The position numbers were made by a program, and so were the translations under genes. Positions 8,013 through 16,655 of a stretch of DNA of 64,000 bases are shown here, one piece after another. Every line of letters starts with the position of its first letter. The stretch's first letter is position 1. The notes beneath the pieces were generated by a model that did no database searches, was not told where the DNA came from, and saw nothing but the letters and a program-made list of their open reading frames with translations. The stretch is from CAWCKS01 sp963763485 (GTDB lineage Bacteria > Pseudomonadota > Alphaproteobacteria > Rhizobiales > Xanthobacteraceae): NCBI GenBank assembly GCA_963763485.1, contig CAVXOW010000007.1, positions 791,420 through 855,419 of the forward strand, in the 5' to 3' direction.

Positions 8013-8212
8013 GGTTGCCCTCGCTGATTTTCGAAGCTAGCAGAGTATACATCGACCGGCCCTTGAAAACAAAAAAACTTGACGAGTGACACAAGCGAGC
8101 GAAGCCGGCGCTCCGCATCAGGCGGCTCCAAAAATTTCCAACCGCCCCCCCAGCCCCGTCACGGACCTGATCGCGAAGACGTCGCCAGCAAAGGTCGACA
8201 AACCCTTCGGAA

Positions 8213-8273
8213 TTGGAAAAGCCGGCGGCTGCTGACATCCGTATCGCGGGTTCGAATCCCGTTCTCTCCGCCA
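8213..8273 (+). pseudogene. 3' half of tRNA-Ser(GGA), att-like
   Basis: From the anticodon loop (ttGGAaa) onward the sequence follows a bacterial tRNA-Ser: a long variable arm ending near gtatcg, a T-arm GCGGGTTCGAATCCCG and the acceptor 3' strand TTCTCTCC-G-CCA. The matching 5' half (GGAGAG and the D-arm) is absent upstream. Such 3' halves are what site-specific integrases leave at a tRNA attachment site. It abuts the 250-bp unit that recurs at 31,660. Confidence 0.75.
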
Positions 8274-8517
8274 GTCCCTTAAGGCTACTACGTTCTCCAC
8301 GGATCAATCACTGTAAGCAAGCAGCCTGTGTTGCGGCCGTTTCTTAAATCGGCTCCGTACTCCGCAACGGCTCGGCATTCGCCAATACCGTTCTCTTGCC
8401 CGGCCTTTCTCTGAAGCTCTGTACTTTGACGACAAAGTACGGAATTTTTTCTCGTTGTAAATCAGTGGCCTGGTTGACCTAGGTCGCGAGCTGGTTGAAA
8501 TCTCTTTCCGGTGACCA
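8264..8517 (+). ncRNA. Candidate structured RNA / repeat unit, copy 1
   Basis: The stretch from the tRNA-Ser 3' end to about 8517 is alignable (roughly three quarters identical by eye) with 31,660-31,917. Both copies start in ccgccagtccc, share gcagcctgtgttgcgg, and end in a hairpin followed by T's. Here the hairpin is GTACTTTG-acga-CAAAGTAC (8421-8440) with six T's at 8445-8450, a good intrinsic terminator. Stem arms are conserved between copies while the loop differs in sequence and length, as expected for an RNA structure. No open frame is shared. Whether it is transcribed is unknown. Confidence 0.45.
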
Positions 8518-8525
8518 ACCTGAAC

Positions 8526-8574
8526 AGCTAACTCTTAATCAGCGGTCGTAGGTTCGAGCCCTGCATCGCCACCA
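8526..8574 (+). pseudogene. 3' part of tRNA-Lys(CUU), att-like
   Basis: The sequence has the anticodon stem-loop of tRNA-Lys (loop CTCTTAA with anticodon CTT), the variable loop, the T-arm GTAGGTTCGAGCCCTGC and an acceptor 3' end with ACCA. The 5' acceptor strand and D-arm are missing. As with the tRNA-Ser piece 250 bp to the left, this looks like an integrase scar rather than a working gene. The following 300 bp to 8873 hold no gene that I can recognise. Confidence 0.72.
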
Positions 8575-8873
8575 TAAATCAATGGATTAGCGGCTTTTGT
8601 GGCTTGCGATCGCTGATTTAGGTTTGAGCTCCAAAAAAGAGCCAGCGATCAAATCGCTAATTTTTGCTACCTTCGGTTTCTCTATCAACGCCGTGCATTT
8701 TTGGCTTGCAGATGTTTGTTTCAGCCCAAACGCTTGATGATGCGCTTTTCGAAGTCTATCCGCTGTGCTGGCAGGAACGCAGGGATCGCGTCAATGCTTT
8801 TCCGCGTCTCATTTCCTCCCGTTAACGAGCCACCCTGCAGGTCACCAAAGGTGCATTCGTACTGGATTAATAG

Positions 8874-10490
8874 TTAGCGCGCCTCGAGCGCCGTCTCGCT
8901 GACGAGCTGTTGCTGTGCGCTAAAATAGCTGTCCCGTTCGGCATTGATGAGCCGAGCTTCCACCTGCTCGGCCATCCAGCGCGCGAACGGGCCAAGGTGA
9001 AGGTAGGCCGATATCATCATGAGGATGGCCTTTGTCGCTCTTGGATTCGCCTTTTGGCACTCGAGAAGGGTTCGCCAGAACAGCCGGCCCTTGTCGTCAG
9101 GGATGCGGTCGATCAGCGCTTTCAGCTTGGTGAGGCCTTCGGCGCCAAAGCGGGTGGCGACATTGAGAGCTGCATCCGGTCGGGTCGACAGGTCGAGCAT
9201 CCCCGCCAATCGGCGCAGGCGCTCGCAATAGACCTCAGGGTCGTAAATGGTGCGCAAAATCTCGATGTAGTCCTTGAGCACTTCGGCCTGCGGTCGCTTG
9301 GTATCGAAGTTGAGCCCGAGACCAACGTGATCGTTCAACCCCTCCGGCATCAATTCGTGACCTGCGTGCAGCCGCCCTTCATTGGCGAGCCGGCGCGTTA
9401 GCTGGGTGTTCGGCAGTGCTGCGAGCAGCCCGACGATGCTGATCGGAATGGCCGCTTCGCGAATGAATTCGATCATTTCGGTTGCGGTGCCGGATCGCTC
9501 GGTGTCGAAGCCGACGATAAATCCGGCAGTGACCATGATCCCAGCGGCGTAGATGCGATGAACGCTTTCGGCAAGCTTGCGCCGCGTGTTCTGTTTCTTG
9601 CGGATTGCGACCAAGGCATCGGTATTGGGGGTCTCTATGCCGACAAACACCAGGAAGAAATTTGCACGCCGCAAGAGGTCGAGCAGTTCGGCATCATCGG
9701 CAAGGTTGATCGAAGCTTCCGTCGAGAACTCAAACGGGAAGTCGTGCCGCTCATTCCAATCGATCAGGTTGGGGAGGAAGGCTTTCACGGCCTTCTTGTT
9801 GCCGATCAGGTTGTCGTCGACGAAATCGACATGGCCGCGATAGCCGAGCTCGTAGAGGCAATCGAGCTCAGCCAGCATCTGCGCCGAGGCCTTGGTTCGT
9901 GGCACGCGGCCATAGAGCTCGATGATGTCGCAGAACTCGCAGGTGAACGGGCAGCCGCGCGAGAACTGGATGCCGACATGAAGATACTGTTCGAATTTCA
10001 GGAGCTCGAAACGCGGAATCGGAGAGCTGGTCACGTCCGCCTTGAAGGGCTCTGCCTTGAACACGCCACTTCGCGCGCCCTTGTTCCACGCTTCGATGAA
10101 CTGATGAAGAATTCCTTCGGCTTCGCCGAGCACCTGAAAGTCGGCGTCGCGGTAGACGTGCGGGCTCGAGGTCACATCCGGCCCGCCGACAACGACCCGC
10201 TTGCCATGGGCGTGGCAAATCTCGATCAGCCGCAGGGTGTCCGGCTGCTGAAACATCATGCCGCCGGTCATCACCATGTCGGCCCAGGCGAGGTTGCTGT
10301 CTGAAAGCTCTTCGGTATTTCGGTTGACGAGTCGCACCGTCCAAGACTTCGGAAGCATCCCGGCGACCGTGATCAGCCCGAGCGGGATCGTCGGATATTT
10401 CGCACCCAGGAACTCGCAGGTTTCCTGATAATTCCAGAACGACTGCGCATTAAATCGCGGGTAGACCATCAGAACATTGACAGTTCCCAT
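8874..10490 (-). CDS. B12-binding radical SAM protein, HpnP-like
   Basis: The product is about 538 residues from MGTVNVLMVYPRFN. An N-terminal cobalamin-binding domain (residues ~1-160, with VVVGGPDVTSSPHVY) is followed by a radical SAM core with the cluster motif CPFTCEFC, then GHVDFVDDNLIGNKKA and GFIVGFDTE, and a C-terminal DUF4070-type helical domain. This is the architecture of the hopanoid C-2 methylase HpnP and its relatives, which methylate lipids with methylcobalamin. HpnP itself cannot be told from its paralogues here, and no hopanoid gene is nearby. The ATG at 10490 fits the usual N-terminus; an open frame extends to 10553. Intact. Confidence 0.8.
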   Translation of the reverse strand: MGTVNVLMVYPRFNAQSFWNYQETCEFLGAKYPTIPLGLITVAGMLPKSWTVRLVNRNTEELSDSNLAWADMVMTGGMMFQQPDTLRLIEICHAHGKRVVVGGPDVTSSPHVYRDADFQVLGEAEGILHQFIEAWNKGARSGVFKAEPFKADVTSSPIPRFELLKFEQYLHVGIQFSRGCPFTCEFCDIIELYGRVPRTKASAQMLAELDCLYELGYRGHVDFVDDNLIGNKKAVKAFLPNLIDWNERHDFPFEFSTEASINLADDAELLDLLRRANFFLVFVGIETPNTDALVAIRKKQNTRRKLAESVHRIYAAGIMVTAGFIVGFDTERSGTATEMIEFIREAAIPISIVGLLAALPNTQLTRRLANEGRLHAGHELMPEGLNDHVGLGLNFDTKRPQAEVLKDYIEILRTIYDPEVYCERLRRLAGMLDLSTRPDAALNVATRFGAEGLTKLKALIDRIPDDKGRLFWRTLLECQKANPRATKAILMMISAYLHLGPFARWMAEQVEARLINAERDSYFSAQQQLVSETALEAR

Positions 10491-10746
10491 GCAGTGTCCC
10501 GATTTGCTGCTATCATGTTTCAAGTGCACGCCAAATTCCCGAGCCGGAGGCAATTCGCAAGACGCTAGCTCATGCTGCTATTCTAGTTCAGCTCTTTTAA
10601 CGCGGCTAACGGACGCATAGTGCGATCCATTTGTGTCGAACTGCGAGAAGGCCAACGTCGCCGGCTCTCTCGCGCGCACAGCGGTCGCCACTCTCTGTGC
10701 TGGTGCAACATGAAAACAGCAACGATGTTGCTTTGAACTTCGCTAC

Positions 10747-10780
10747 GACCACGCCGCATACGGTGGTATGCGGTGTGGTC
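10747..10780. promoter_or_regulatory. 15-bp inverted repeat touching the resolvase start
   Basis: GACCACGCCGCATAC (10747-10761) faces GTATGCGGTGTGGTC (10766-10780) across a 4-bp spacer, with 14 of 15 positions paired. It ends one base before the resolvase ATG at 10782. The site covers the place where a ribosome-binding site would be, so a bound protein, or an RNA hairpin, would block expression. Autoregulation by the recombinase or use as its crossover site are both plausible. Confidence 0.6.
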
Positions 10781-10781
10781 A

Positions 10782-11100
10782 ATGGATCGCGCTGTCGCAT
10801 ATCTTCGAGTTTCGACGCAACGACAGCAGCGCTCTGGCCTTGGCATAGAAGCCCAACGGGCGGCGATCGAAGGCTTCGCGGCAGCTGAGGGCTTGACCAT
10901 CATCGGCGAATACACGGAGGCGGAGACGGGGAAGGGCGCCGATGCCCTCGATCGTCGGCCTCAGCTTGCCGCCGCCCTAGCCGCCGCACGCGCCGCGAAG
11001 AGCTTCGTCCTCGTGTCCAAGCTGGATCGGCTTTCCCGCGATGTCGCGTTCGTGGCTGGCCTTATGGCGCAACGCGTGCCGTTCATCGTTGCAGAGCTGG
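10782..11100 (+). pseudogene. Serine resolvase, N-terminal catalytic domain, truncated
   Basis: From the ATG at 10782 the protein reads MDRAVAYLRVSTQRQQ with the catalytic Ser of the YLRVST motif (residue 11), then ALDRRPQLAAAL and SKLDRLSRDVAFVAGLM, the core of small resolvases and invertases. Homology ends at about residue 106 (FIVAELG), near 11,100. Beyond that the frame reads the antisense of the arsA gene until a stop at 11336. The dimerisation helix and DNA-binding domain are gone, so the protein should not recombine DNA. Confidence 0.8.
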
Positions 11101-12492
11101 GAAGGGATCAAGCACCACAAACGCGCTCCGCGCTTCCTGCACAATATGAGAGAAGGCATGAAAAACGGCGATCTCTTCGGTGCACGGAGAGCGCAAATCC
11201 TCGCGCAGCAGAGCCTGTCCCTCGGCATCAAGGTTGCGACCGCGATCCCTCATTATCTTCTCGACATAGCGTTCCGTCTCCGCCTTCGGATCAATTCTGT
11301 CGACCCGCAAACCAGGAACCGCCCCCGCCAGCGTGATCGCAAGATGGGCTGCGGGATCTGTCGTGCTGAGGTGCGCGGTATGGCCCCGCTGCACCAAGCC
11401 GACAGCGATGGCGGCTGCGATCGTGGTCTTGCCGACGCCGCCTTTCCCCATGACCAGAATGAGGCCTCTGCCATCTGCTGCCAGCAAGTCGATCAACTTG
11501 TCGAGGCCAGGAAGGTCGCTGAGTGACAGCTCGGCCGGAGGTGTCGGTGCCGGTGTAGCAATTGCGCTGGCAGGGCCGAGCAGGGACCGCAATGCGCTTA
11601 CCCCCAACATCTCGAAGGGCCGGAGCGGAATATCGTCTCGCGGGAGCTCTTGGAGTGCTGACGGAAGATCGGACAGCGCCCGCTGCCCCTGGTCTTCCAG
11701 GGACGCAGCCGTCGCGTCCGATCGGTCGCTGGCCCTGAATATGCCGTTCACGACGAGCCGCTGATTTGAAAGGCCGAGCGTTCGGAGCTCGGTCGAGGTT
11801 CGCGCCGCTTCGATGAGAGCGCCGACTTCGGGTCGGGCAACGAGGATGATGGTCGTCAATCCCGCATCGCTGAGCGCGGCCAAAGCCGCCCGGAAGCGGG
11901 CTTCCTGCATTTTGAGTCCGGAATGCGGCCCCAAACACGAAGCGCCTTCCTCATTGACATCGAGAAAGCCGCTCCAGGCCTTCGGCAAGCTGAGGAGACG
12001 AAGCGTATGTCCCGTTGGCGCAGTATCGAACACGACATGATCGTAGGCATGGTCATTGCTGGCCAAGTGGCCGGCAAATTCGTCGAAGGCAGCGATCTCC
12101 GTCGTGCAGGCGCCCGACAACTGTTCCTGAACAGTTTTCCGCTCCTGGTCGCTCGCATCCGTTCCCATCTGGGCCAACACCCGGGAGCGATAGGTATCGG
12201 CGGCGGCGGTCGGATCAATATTGAGGACCTGCAGATGCTCGGCGCGGGGAACAGCGACCGGTAGATTGCCCAAGGGCACATCCAGTATCTCATCGAGATT
12301 GGATGCCGGATCGGTGCTGACTATCAGGACAGACTTGCCCCGGTCGGCAAGCGTCAAGGCAACGGCGCAGGCAATCGACGTTTTGCCGACACCACCTTTG
12401 CCGGTGAAAAACAAGAAGCGAGTCGGATCGGCGAGAAATCCGGGTGAATTGACCGAATCTCTTCCCCGCAACGGCCGCGTCGGATCGATCAT
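11083..12492 (-). pseudogene. arsA: Arsenite-transporting ATPase ArsA, C-terminally truncated
   Basis: The frame encodes two tandem ArsA ATPase halves, each with a P-loop (FFTGKGGVGKTS in the first ~40 residues, LVMGKGGVGKTT about residue 350). The first half keeps the switch II motif DTAPTGHTLRLL. The second breaks off at EARSAFVVLD, just before its own DTAPTGHT, and ends in a foreign tail at 11083. The length is about 470 against about 580 for full ArsA. ArsA energises ArsB export of arsenite; no arsB, arsC or arsR is present here. The N-terminus (MIDPTRPLRGRDS) also differs from the remnant at 13,882, so both ends look rearranged. Confidence 0.8.
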
Positions 12493-12521
12493 CGAGCATC
12501 CGCTGGATTTCCAACACCAGC

Positions 12522-13709
12522 TCAATTCACGGCTTCGAGCGCGAGTGCAATTCCCTGGCCACCGCCGATACAGAGCGTGACGATCCCTTTTTTGATTCCA
12601 TCGCGTTGCATCGAATGCAGAAGTCGGGTCGTGAGCACCGCGCCGCTCGCGCCGATCGGGTGACCATGCGCGATGGCCCCACCTTCGACGTTGACGATTT
12701 CGGGACCCAAACCAAGGTCCTTTGTGACCGCAATTGCAATTGCTGCGAAGGCTTCGTTGATCTCTATGCGCTCAATATCTGAGGTTTTCCATCGGGCACG
12801 ATCGAGCGCCTGCTTCACCGCCGGGACCGGACCTAAGCCGAACATACCAGGCTCGACGGCGCCGATACCGTAGGCTACGAGTCGCGCCATTGGCACGATA
12901 CCCTTGTGATCAGCCCAAGCGCGATCGGCCACGATCATCGCTGCCGCTCCACTGTTGAGACCCGGCGCATTGCCCGCGGTGATGGTGCCGTCCTTGCGGA
13001 AGGCCGGCTTTAGTTTCGAGAGGCTCTCCAGGGTGGTATCCGGCCGATTATGTTCGTCCTTCTCGAATTTTGCCGGGCCCTTACGCGACGCGACTTCGAC
13101 TGGCGTGATTTCCGCCGCAAACTTGCGGGCGGACTGAGCAGCCGAAAACCGCTTCTGCGAGCGCTCTGCCCAACGGTCCTGCTGCTCGCGCGTGATCTGG
13201 TGCGAACTCGCGAGATCCTCCGTGTGCCATCCGGAATGCTGACCGGAGAAGGCATCGTTGAGGCCGTCCATCAGCATTGCATCAAAGACTTGCGCGTCGC
13301 CCATCCGGTAGCCCCATCGCCCCGAACTCATAAGATACGGAGCGCGGTCCATGTTCTCCATGCCGCCTGCGACTGCGCTATCGATGAAGCCGAGCATCAC
13401 CTCCTGCGCTGCGCTCGCAATTGCCTGCGCGCCTGAGCCGCAGACGCGGTTGACTGTCATCGCGGGAATATCGACTGGCACGCCTCCGTGAATGGCGGCC
13501 TGGCGCGCTGGATTCATCTTGTTGCCGGCCTGGATCACATTGCCCATGACAACCGTACCGATATCGCCTGGCGAGAGTTTCGCGCGCTCAAGAGTCGCGT
13601 GAACCGCAACGGCGCCGAGATCGACGGCCGGCATGTCCTTGAGCGTGCCGCCATAAGTACCGATCGCTGTGCGCGCCGGCGCACAGATCACAACTTCGCG
13701 ATTGGCCAT
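12522..13709 (-). CDS. Acetyl-CoA C-acetyltransferase (thiolase)
   Basis: From MANREVV (ATG at 13709, GGAG 7 bases upstream) the product is 395 residues, the standard thiolase length. It carries the acylated Cys90 in VNRVCGSGAQ, the His of GHPIGASGA and the C-terminal general-base Cys in TLCIGGGQG. It should condense or cleave acetoacetyl-CoA in polyhydroxybutyrate or fatty-acid metabolism. An FNR/FixK-like box lies about 63 bp upstream. The gene ends 30 bases before arsA on the same strand, and both gene ends are bracketed by copies of an arsA 5' segment (12418-12454 and 13891-13927), suggesting later insertion. Confidence 0.9.
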   Translation of the reverse strand: MANREVVICAPARTAIGTYGGTLKDMPAVDLGAVAVHATLERAKLSPGDIGTVVMGNVIQAGNKMNPARQAAIHGGVPVDIPAMTVNRVCGSGAQAIASAAQEVMLGFIDSAVAGGMENMDRAPYLMSSGRWGYRMGDAQVFDAMLMDGLNDAFSGQHSGWHTEDLASSHQITREQQDRWAERSQKRFSAAQSARKFAAEITPVEVASRKGPAKFEKDEHNRPDTTLESLSKLKPAFRKDGTITAGNAPGLNSGAAAMIVADRAWADHKGIVPMARLVAYGIGAVEPGMFGLGPVPAVKQALDRARWKTSDIERIEINEAFAAIAIAVTKDLGLGPEIVNVEGGAIAHGHPIGASGAVLTTRLLHSMQRDGIKKGIVTLCIGGGQGIALALEAVN

Positions 13710-13771
13710 CGTCGATCTCCTGACGTTCTGCTGCCGCACAGCACAGTAATCAAATGTCAGCGCGGTGGGTG

Positions 13772-13785
13772 CTGATCTGCATCAA
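13772..13785 (-). promoter_or_regulatory. FNR/FixK-like box upstream of thiolase
   Basis: On the coding strand of the thiolase gene this reads TTGATGCAGATCAG, one base from the symmetric TTGAT-N4-ATCAA consensus bound by FNR, FixK and related Crp-family regulators. It lies about 62 bp before the thiolase ATG, a usual activating distance. Confidence 0.55.
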
Positions 13786-13881
13786 TTTACGGTCGAGCTG
13801 GAATCCGCCAACTGACGCGCAATCGCGAGCCCCAGCGAATGCCCAAGATGTCGCTGATGGGTCACTCTGGGCGCGCGCCGA

Positions 13882-13944
13882 TTACTTGATGCGAGTCGGA
13901 TCGGCGAGAAATCGGGGCGAATTGACCAAAGCGGTGTAGTTCAT
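13882..13944 (-). pseudogene. 5' remnant of a second arsA gene
   Basis: An ATG at 13944 opens a 20-codon frame, MNYTALVNSPRFLADPTR, and stops at 13882. The VNSP-x-FLADPTR stretch and the DNA at 13891-13927 match the start of the arsA gene at 12418-12454 with about two mismatches. This probably preserves the original arsA N-terminus, cut off before the first P-loop. Confidence 0.6.
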
Positions 13945-13953
13945 GGTGTCCGT

Positions 13954-14223
13954 TTTCTGAGCGAGCCCGTTACGCTTCAGTTGATCGGTACTGGTGCCTT
14001 GATGGCGATTGGCGTGTGGCTTCTTTTGACGGAAGAGCATGTTCATGAGCACGAACACGAACCGATGACGCACGCGCATCCGCATATCCATGATGAACAT
14101 CACCGACACGCACACAGCCAGTCCGATCCGCCGGGCGAGCCACATTCGCACCCGCACCAGCATCGGCCGATGCGGCATCGACATCCGCACGTTCCGGACA
14201 TGCACCACACCCACCATCACTAG
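13954..14223 (+). pseudogene. C-terminal, His-rich tail of a DMT/EamA-type transporter
   Basis: The frame becomes recognisable at FLSEPVTLQLIGTGALMAIG (from about 13954), the last membrane helix of an EamA/DMT-type carrier. It then runs into a very His-rich tail (EEHVHEHEHEP, then many HxH repeats) that ends at 14223. Similar His-rich tails are found on putative metal-related EamA carriers in alphaproteobacteria. The other membrane helices are missing and there is no credible start, so this is a fragment. The tail alone (from TTG 13981) could bind Ni, Co, Zn or Cu if translated. Confidence 0.55.
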
Positions 14224-14308
14224 CTGCCAGGCTCGCTCGCGAGAACGATGCAGGTAGCTTGGAGTTGCATCTGGCTCATTAGCGCCGACCAGAAGTCATC
14301 GCATCCAC

Positions 14309-14322
14309 TTGATGCAGATCAA
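14309..14322. promoter_or_regulatory. Perfect FNR/FixK-type box upstream of multicopper oxidase
   Basis: TTGATGCAGATCAA is fully symmetric and matches the FNR/FixK consensus at every defined position. It lies 47 bp before the ATG at 14370 of the multicopper oxidase, so it would sit close to or inside the promoter. Confidence 0.65.
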
Positions 14323-14369
14323 CAGGGGTGGCATGCCGCCATTGCAGGTTGCCTTATGCGGAGGACCCC

Positions 14370-15865
14370 ATGTTGACGCGAAGGCATTTCCTGGCTGCGA
14401 CAGCGCTGACGAGCGCCGCATCCTCACACAATCCAACCTATCTGCACATGCGGCTCGGTTCGAGACGCCGCTGCCAATTCCACAATTGATCGACGCGAAG
14501 GCGGATGCCAATGCGGTCACGTTGACCATCGGGCAAGGCCTGCACGCCTATCGGCCCGGGCAACCCGTCCAGAGCTTTGGCTATTCCGCACCGGTGCTTG
14601 GACCGGTCATTCGGCTCGCTCGCGGCGAAACCACGGACGTCACGATCGAGAACAAGATGAGCCGACCAACCACCGTGCATTGGCACGGGCTTATTGTTCC
14701 CGGCGCGGTCGACGGCGGGCCGCACAACACGATTGCAGCGGGCGACCGTTGGAAAGTCAGCCTGCACGTCGACCAGCCCGAAACCACCGCCTGGTTTCAT
14801 CCGCACCCCCACGGGGAGACCGCGCAGCAGGTCTATTCCGGGCTTGCCGGCATGCTCATCGTGGAGGACGGGAGCGGCGAACAACTCGGCCTGCCGCGCA
14901 GTTATGGCGTCGACGATCTCCCACTGGTGCTGCAAGACCGGTTCCTCGACCGCAACGGGGCGCCGGTCTATCAGCCGGGGCCAATGGACATCATGTCCGG
15001 ATATCGCGGCGACACGATTATCGTCAACGGCGCGGTTGCCCCGGTTGCGCGGGTGCCGGCCGGCCTGGTGAGGCTGCGCCTGCTCAACGGGGCCAACGCC
15101 AGGATTTTCGACCTACGCTTTTCAGACCGGCGAATGTTCCAGGTCATTGCTTCCGACGGCGGGTACCTTCCCGCACCGGTCGGGTTGCCTAACCTGCTGA
15201 TCGCGCCTGGCGAGCGCTATGAACTGCTGGTCGACTTCTCGGGCGGCGCGGAGGTCGTGCTCGAGACCGGCGCAGACCGAAACGTTCCGATGATGGGGAT
15301 GATGCGGGGTAACGCGCCATTTGCCGGCGGCGGAGGCGTGATCAAGTTCGAGGTCGATTCGACGAAACCGGCGGCGGTCACTTCGATGCCCAAACGATTG
15401 ATCGACGTGCCGGTGCTTGACTGGTCAAAGGTCGTGGCTCGTCGCCAATTTCTGCTCAACGATATGATGATGGGTGGGATGATGGGTGGGATGATGGGAG
15501 GCATGGGCTTCGGACAGGGCGAACGGCGCTTCGGCCCGGCCATGGCCATCAACGGACAATCCTTCGATATGAAACGGATCAACGTCGAAGCCAAACGCGG
15601 CACAATGGAGCTTTGGGAGATCGGTTCGCAGATGATGGCTCATCCGTTCCACGTCCATGGCACACAGTTTCAAATCCTGTCACTGAACGGGCAGGTTCCG
15701 CCGTTGCATATGCAGGGCTGGAAGGACACCGTATTGGTAGCGAGAGAGGCGCAGATCCTGGTCCCGCTCACGCAGCTGGCGTCGCGCGATCATCCCTTCA
15801 TGTTCCATTGTCATATTCTCGAACATGAGGATGCAGGCATGATGGGGCAATACGTCTGCGTTTGA
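14370..15865 (+). CDS. Multicopper oxidase, CueO-like (N-terminal frameshift)
   Basis: The mature part has three cupredoxin domains and all four copper-binding segments: HWHG, WFHPHPHG, HPFHVHG and HCHILEHEDAGMM. A Met-rich loop (MMMGGMMGGMMGGMGFG) before domain 3 resembles the one that gives CueO cuprous oxidase activity in the periplasm. The ATG at 14370 begins MLTRRHFLAATALTSAAS, a twin-arginine-type signal, but it is out of frame with the rest; one indel between about 14,370 and 14,450 must be corrected. Without that, the long frame starting at 14309 lacks a signal. A perfect FNR/FixK box lies upstream. Confidence 0.85.
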
Positions 15866-15973
15866 GTGTTGGCGCATCGTAGCGGTTCAAGTTCTGAGCG
15901 CAACCAAGTAGGGCTACATAAGGCCAAGCTCAAGGCGTCGATCAGAAACCTACGCAAAGTTCACCAATGCGGA

Positions 15974-16387
15974 TCAAGAAGGCGGCAGTACGTCCCGCTC
16001 GCGGATATCTGCGACGACCTGCTTGAGCAAATCTCTAACCTGGCTTGCAATCTTACCCTAGGGCCGATTGTCGATCGCGCTCATCGATGCGACAGGATCA
16101 ACCGCCGAAATCTCAACCTTGCCGCCCTCCTTCTGTTGGACGACAACGTTGCAGGGAAGCATTGTCCCGATTTTGTCCTCGAGAGCGAGCGCCTGATAGG
16201 CCATCTTCGGATTGCACGCGCCCAGAATGAGATAGGGGCGAAAGTCGACCGCAAGTTTCTTATGCAAGGTATCTTTGACGTCGATTTGCGTGAGAACACC
16301 AAAGCCGTGCTGCTTCAGCGCATCTGTCGTTGCAGCAACAGCCTTATCAAACGTCATGTCGACAGTCTTGGAGAAATGGTACGTCAT
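15974..16387 (-). pseudogene. DUF302 protein with internal amber codon
   Basis: The start MTYHFSKTVDMTFDKAV and the core LGACNPKMAYQALALEDKIG, followed by LPCNVVVQQ, are typical of the DUF302 family (about 130 residues, function unknown, often in stress or redox islands). An in-frame TAG (about 16056) follows SMSAIDNRP; beyond it the same frame continues with GKIASQVRDLLKQVVADI, the expected C-terminal helix, to a TGA at 15974. One missing C and one extra T around the TAG explain both the stop and the local mismatch. It is therefore a very recent lesion or a base-calling error. Confidence 0.72.
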
Positions 16388-16655
16388 AAGGCCAGTTCCT
16401 TCCGGGTTTGCTGCTTGCGATGCTAAACCCCGTACGGTGCGAAATAGCTGCTAATGATAGTTTGGAACTGAGCGGCCTGGCTTTGAGACAAATCAACGAT
16501 CCAGTCGGATATCGCCGGCCGATTTGAATGCGACGGCTTCGCCAAGCCGCCTCCTCATCATGTCAGCTCGGCACCGCATCGCCGTTAGAAGGTTCCGCTC
16601 CAGAACCAAGCCGCTGCAATGACGAACCAGTCATGTTCGGGGCGATTGCCAGTGA

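Noticed and set aside
7717..8307. Minus-strand frame with AERTGFEPAIRMSAAAG
   Set aside because: The phrase is a typical false translation of a tRNA-Ser 3' end, and the frame overlaps the small terminase gene.
13882..14220. Met/Arg/Val-rich minus-strand frame over the His-rich tail
   Set aside because: It is the antisense of HxH codons; only its last 20 codons (the arsA remnant) are meaningful.
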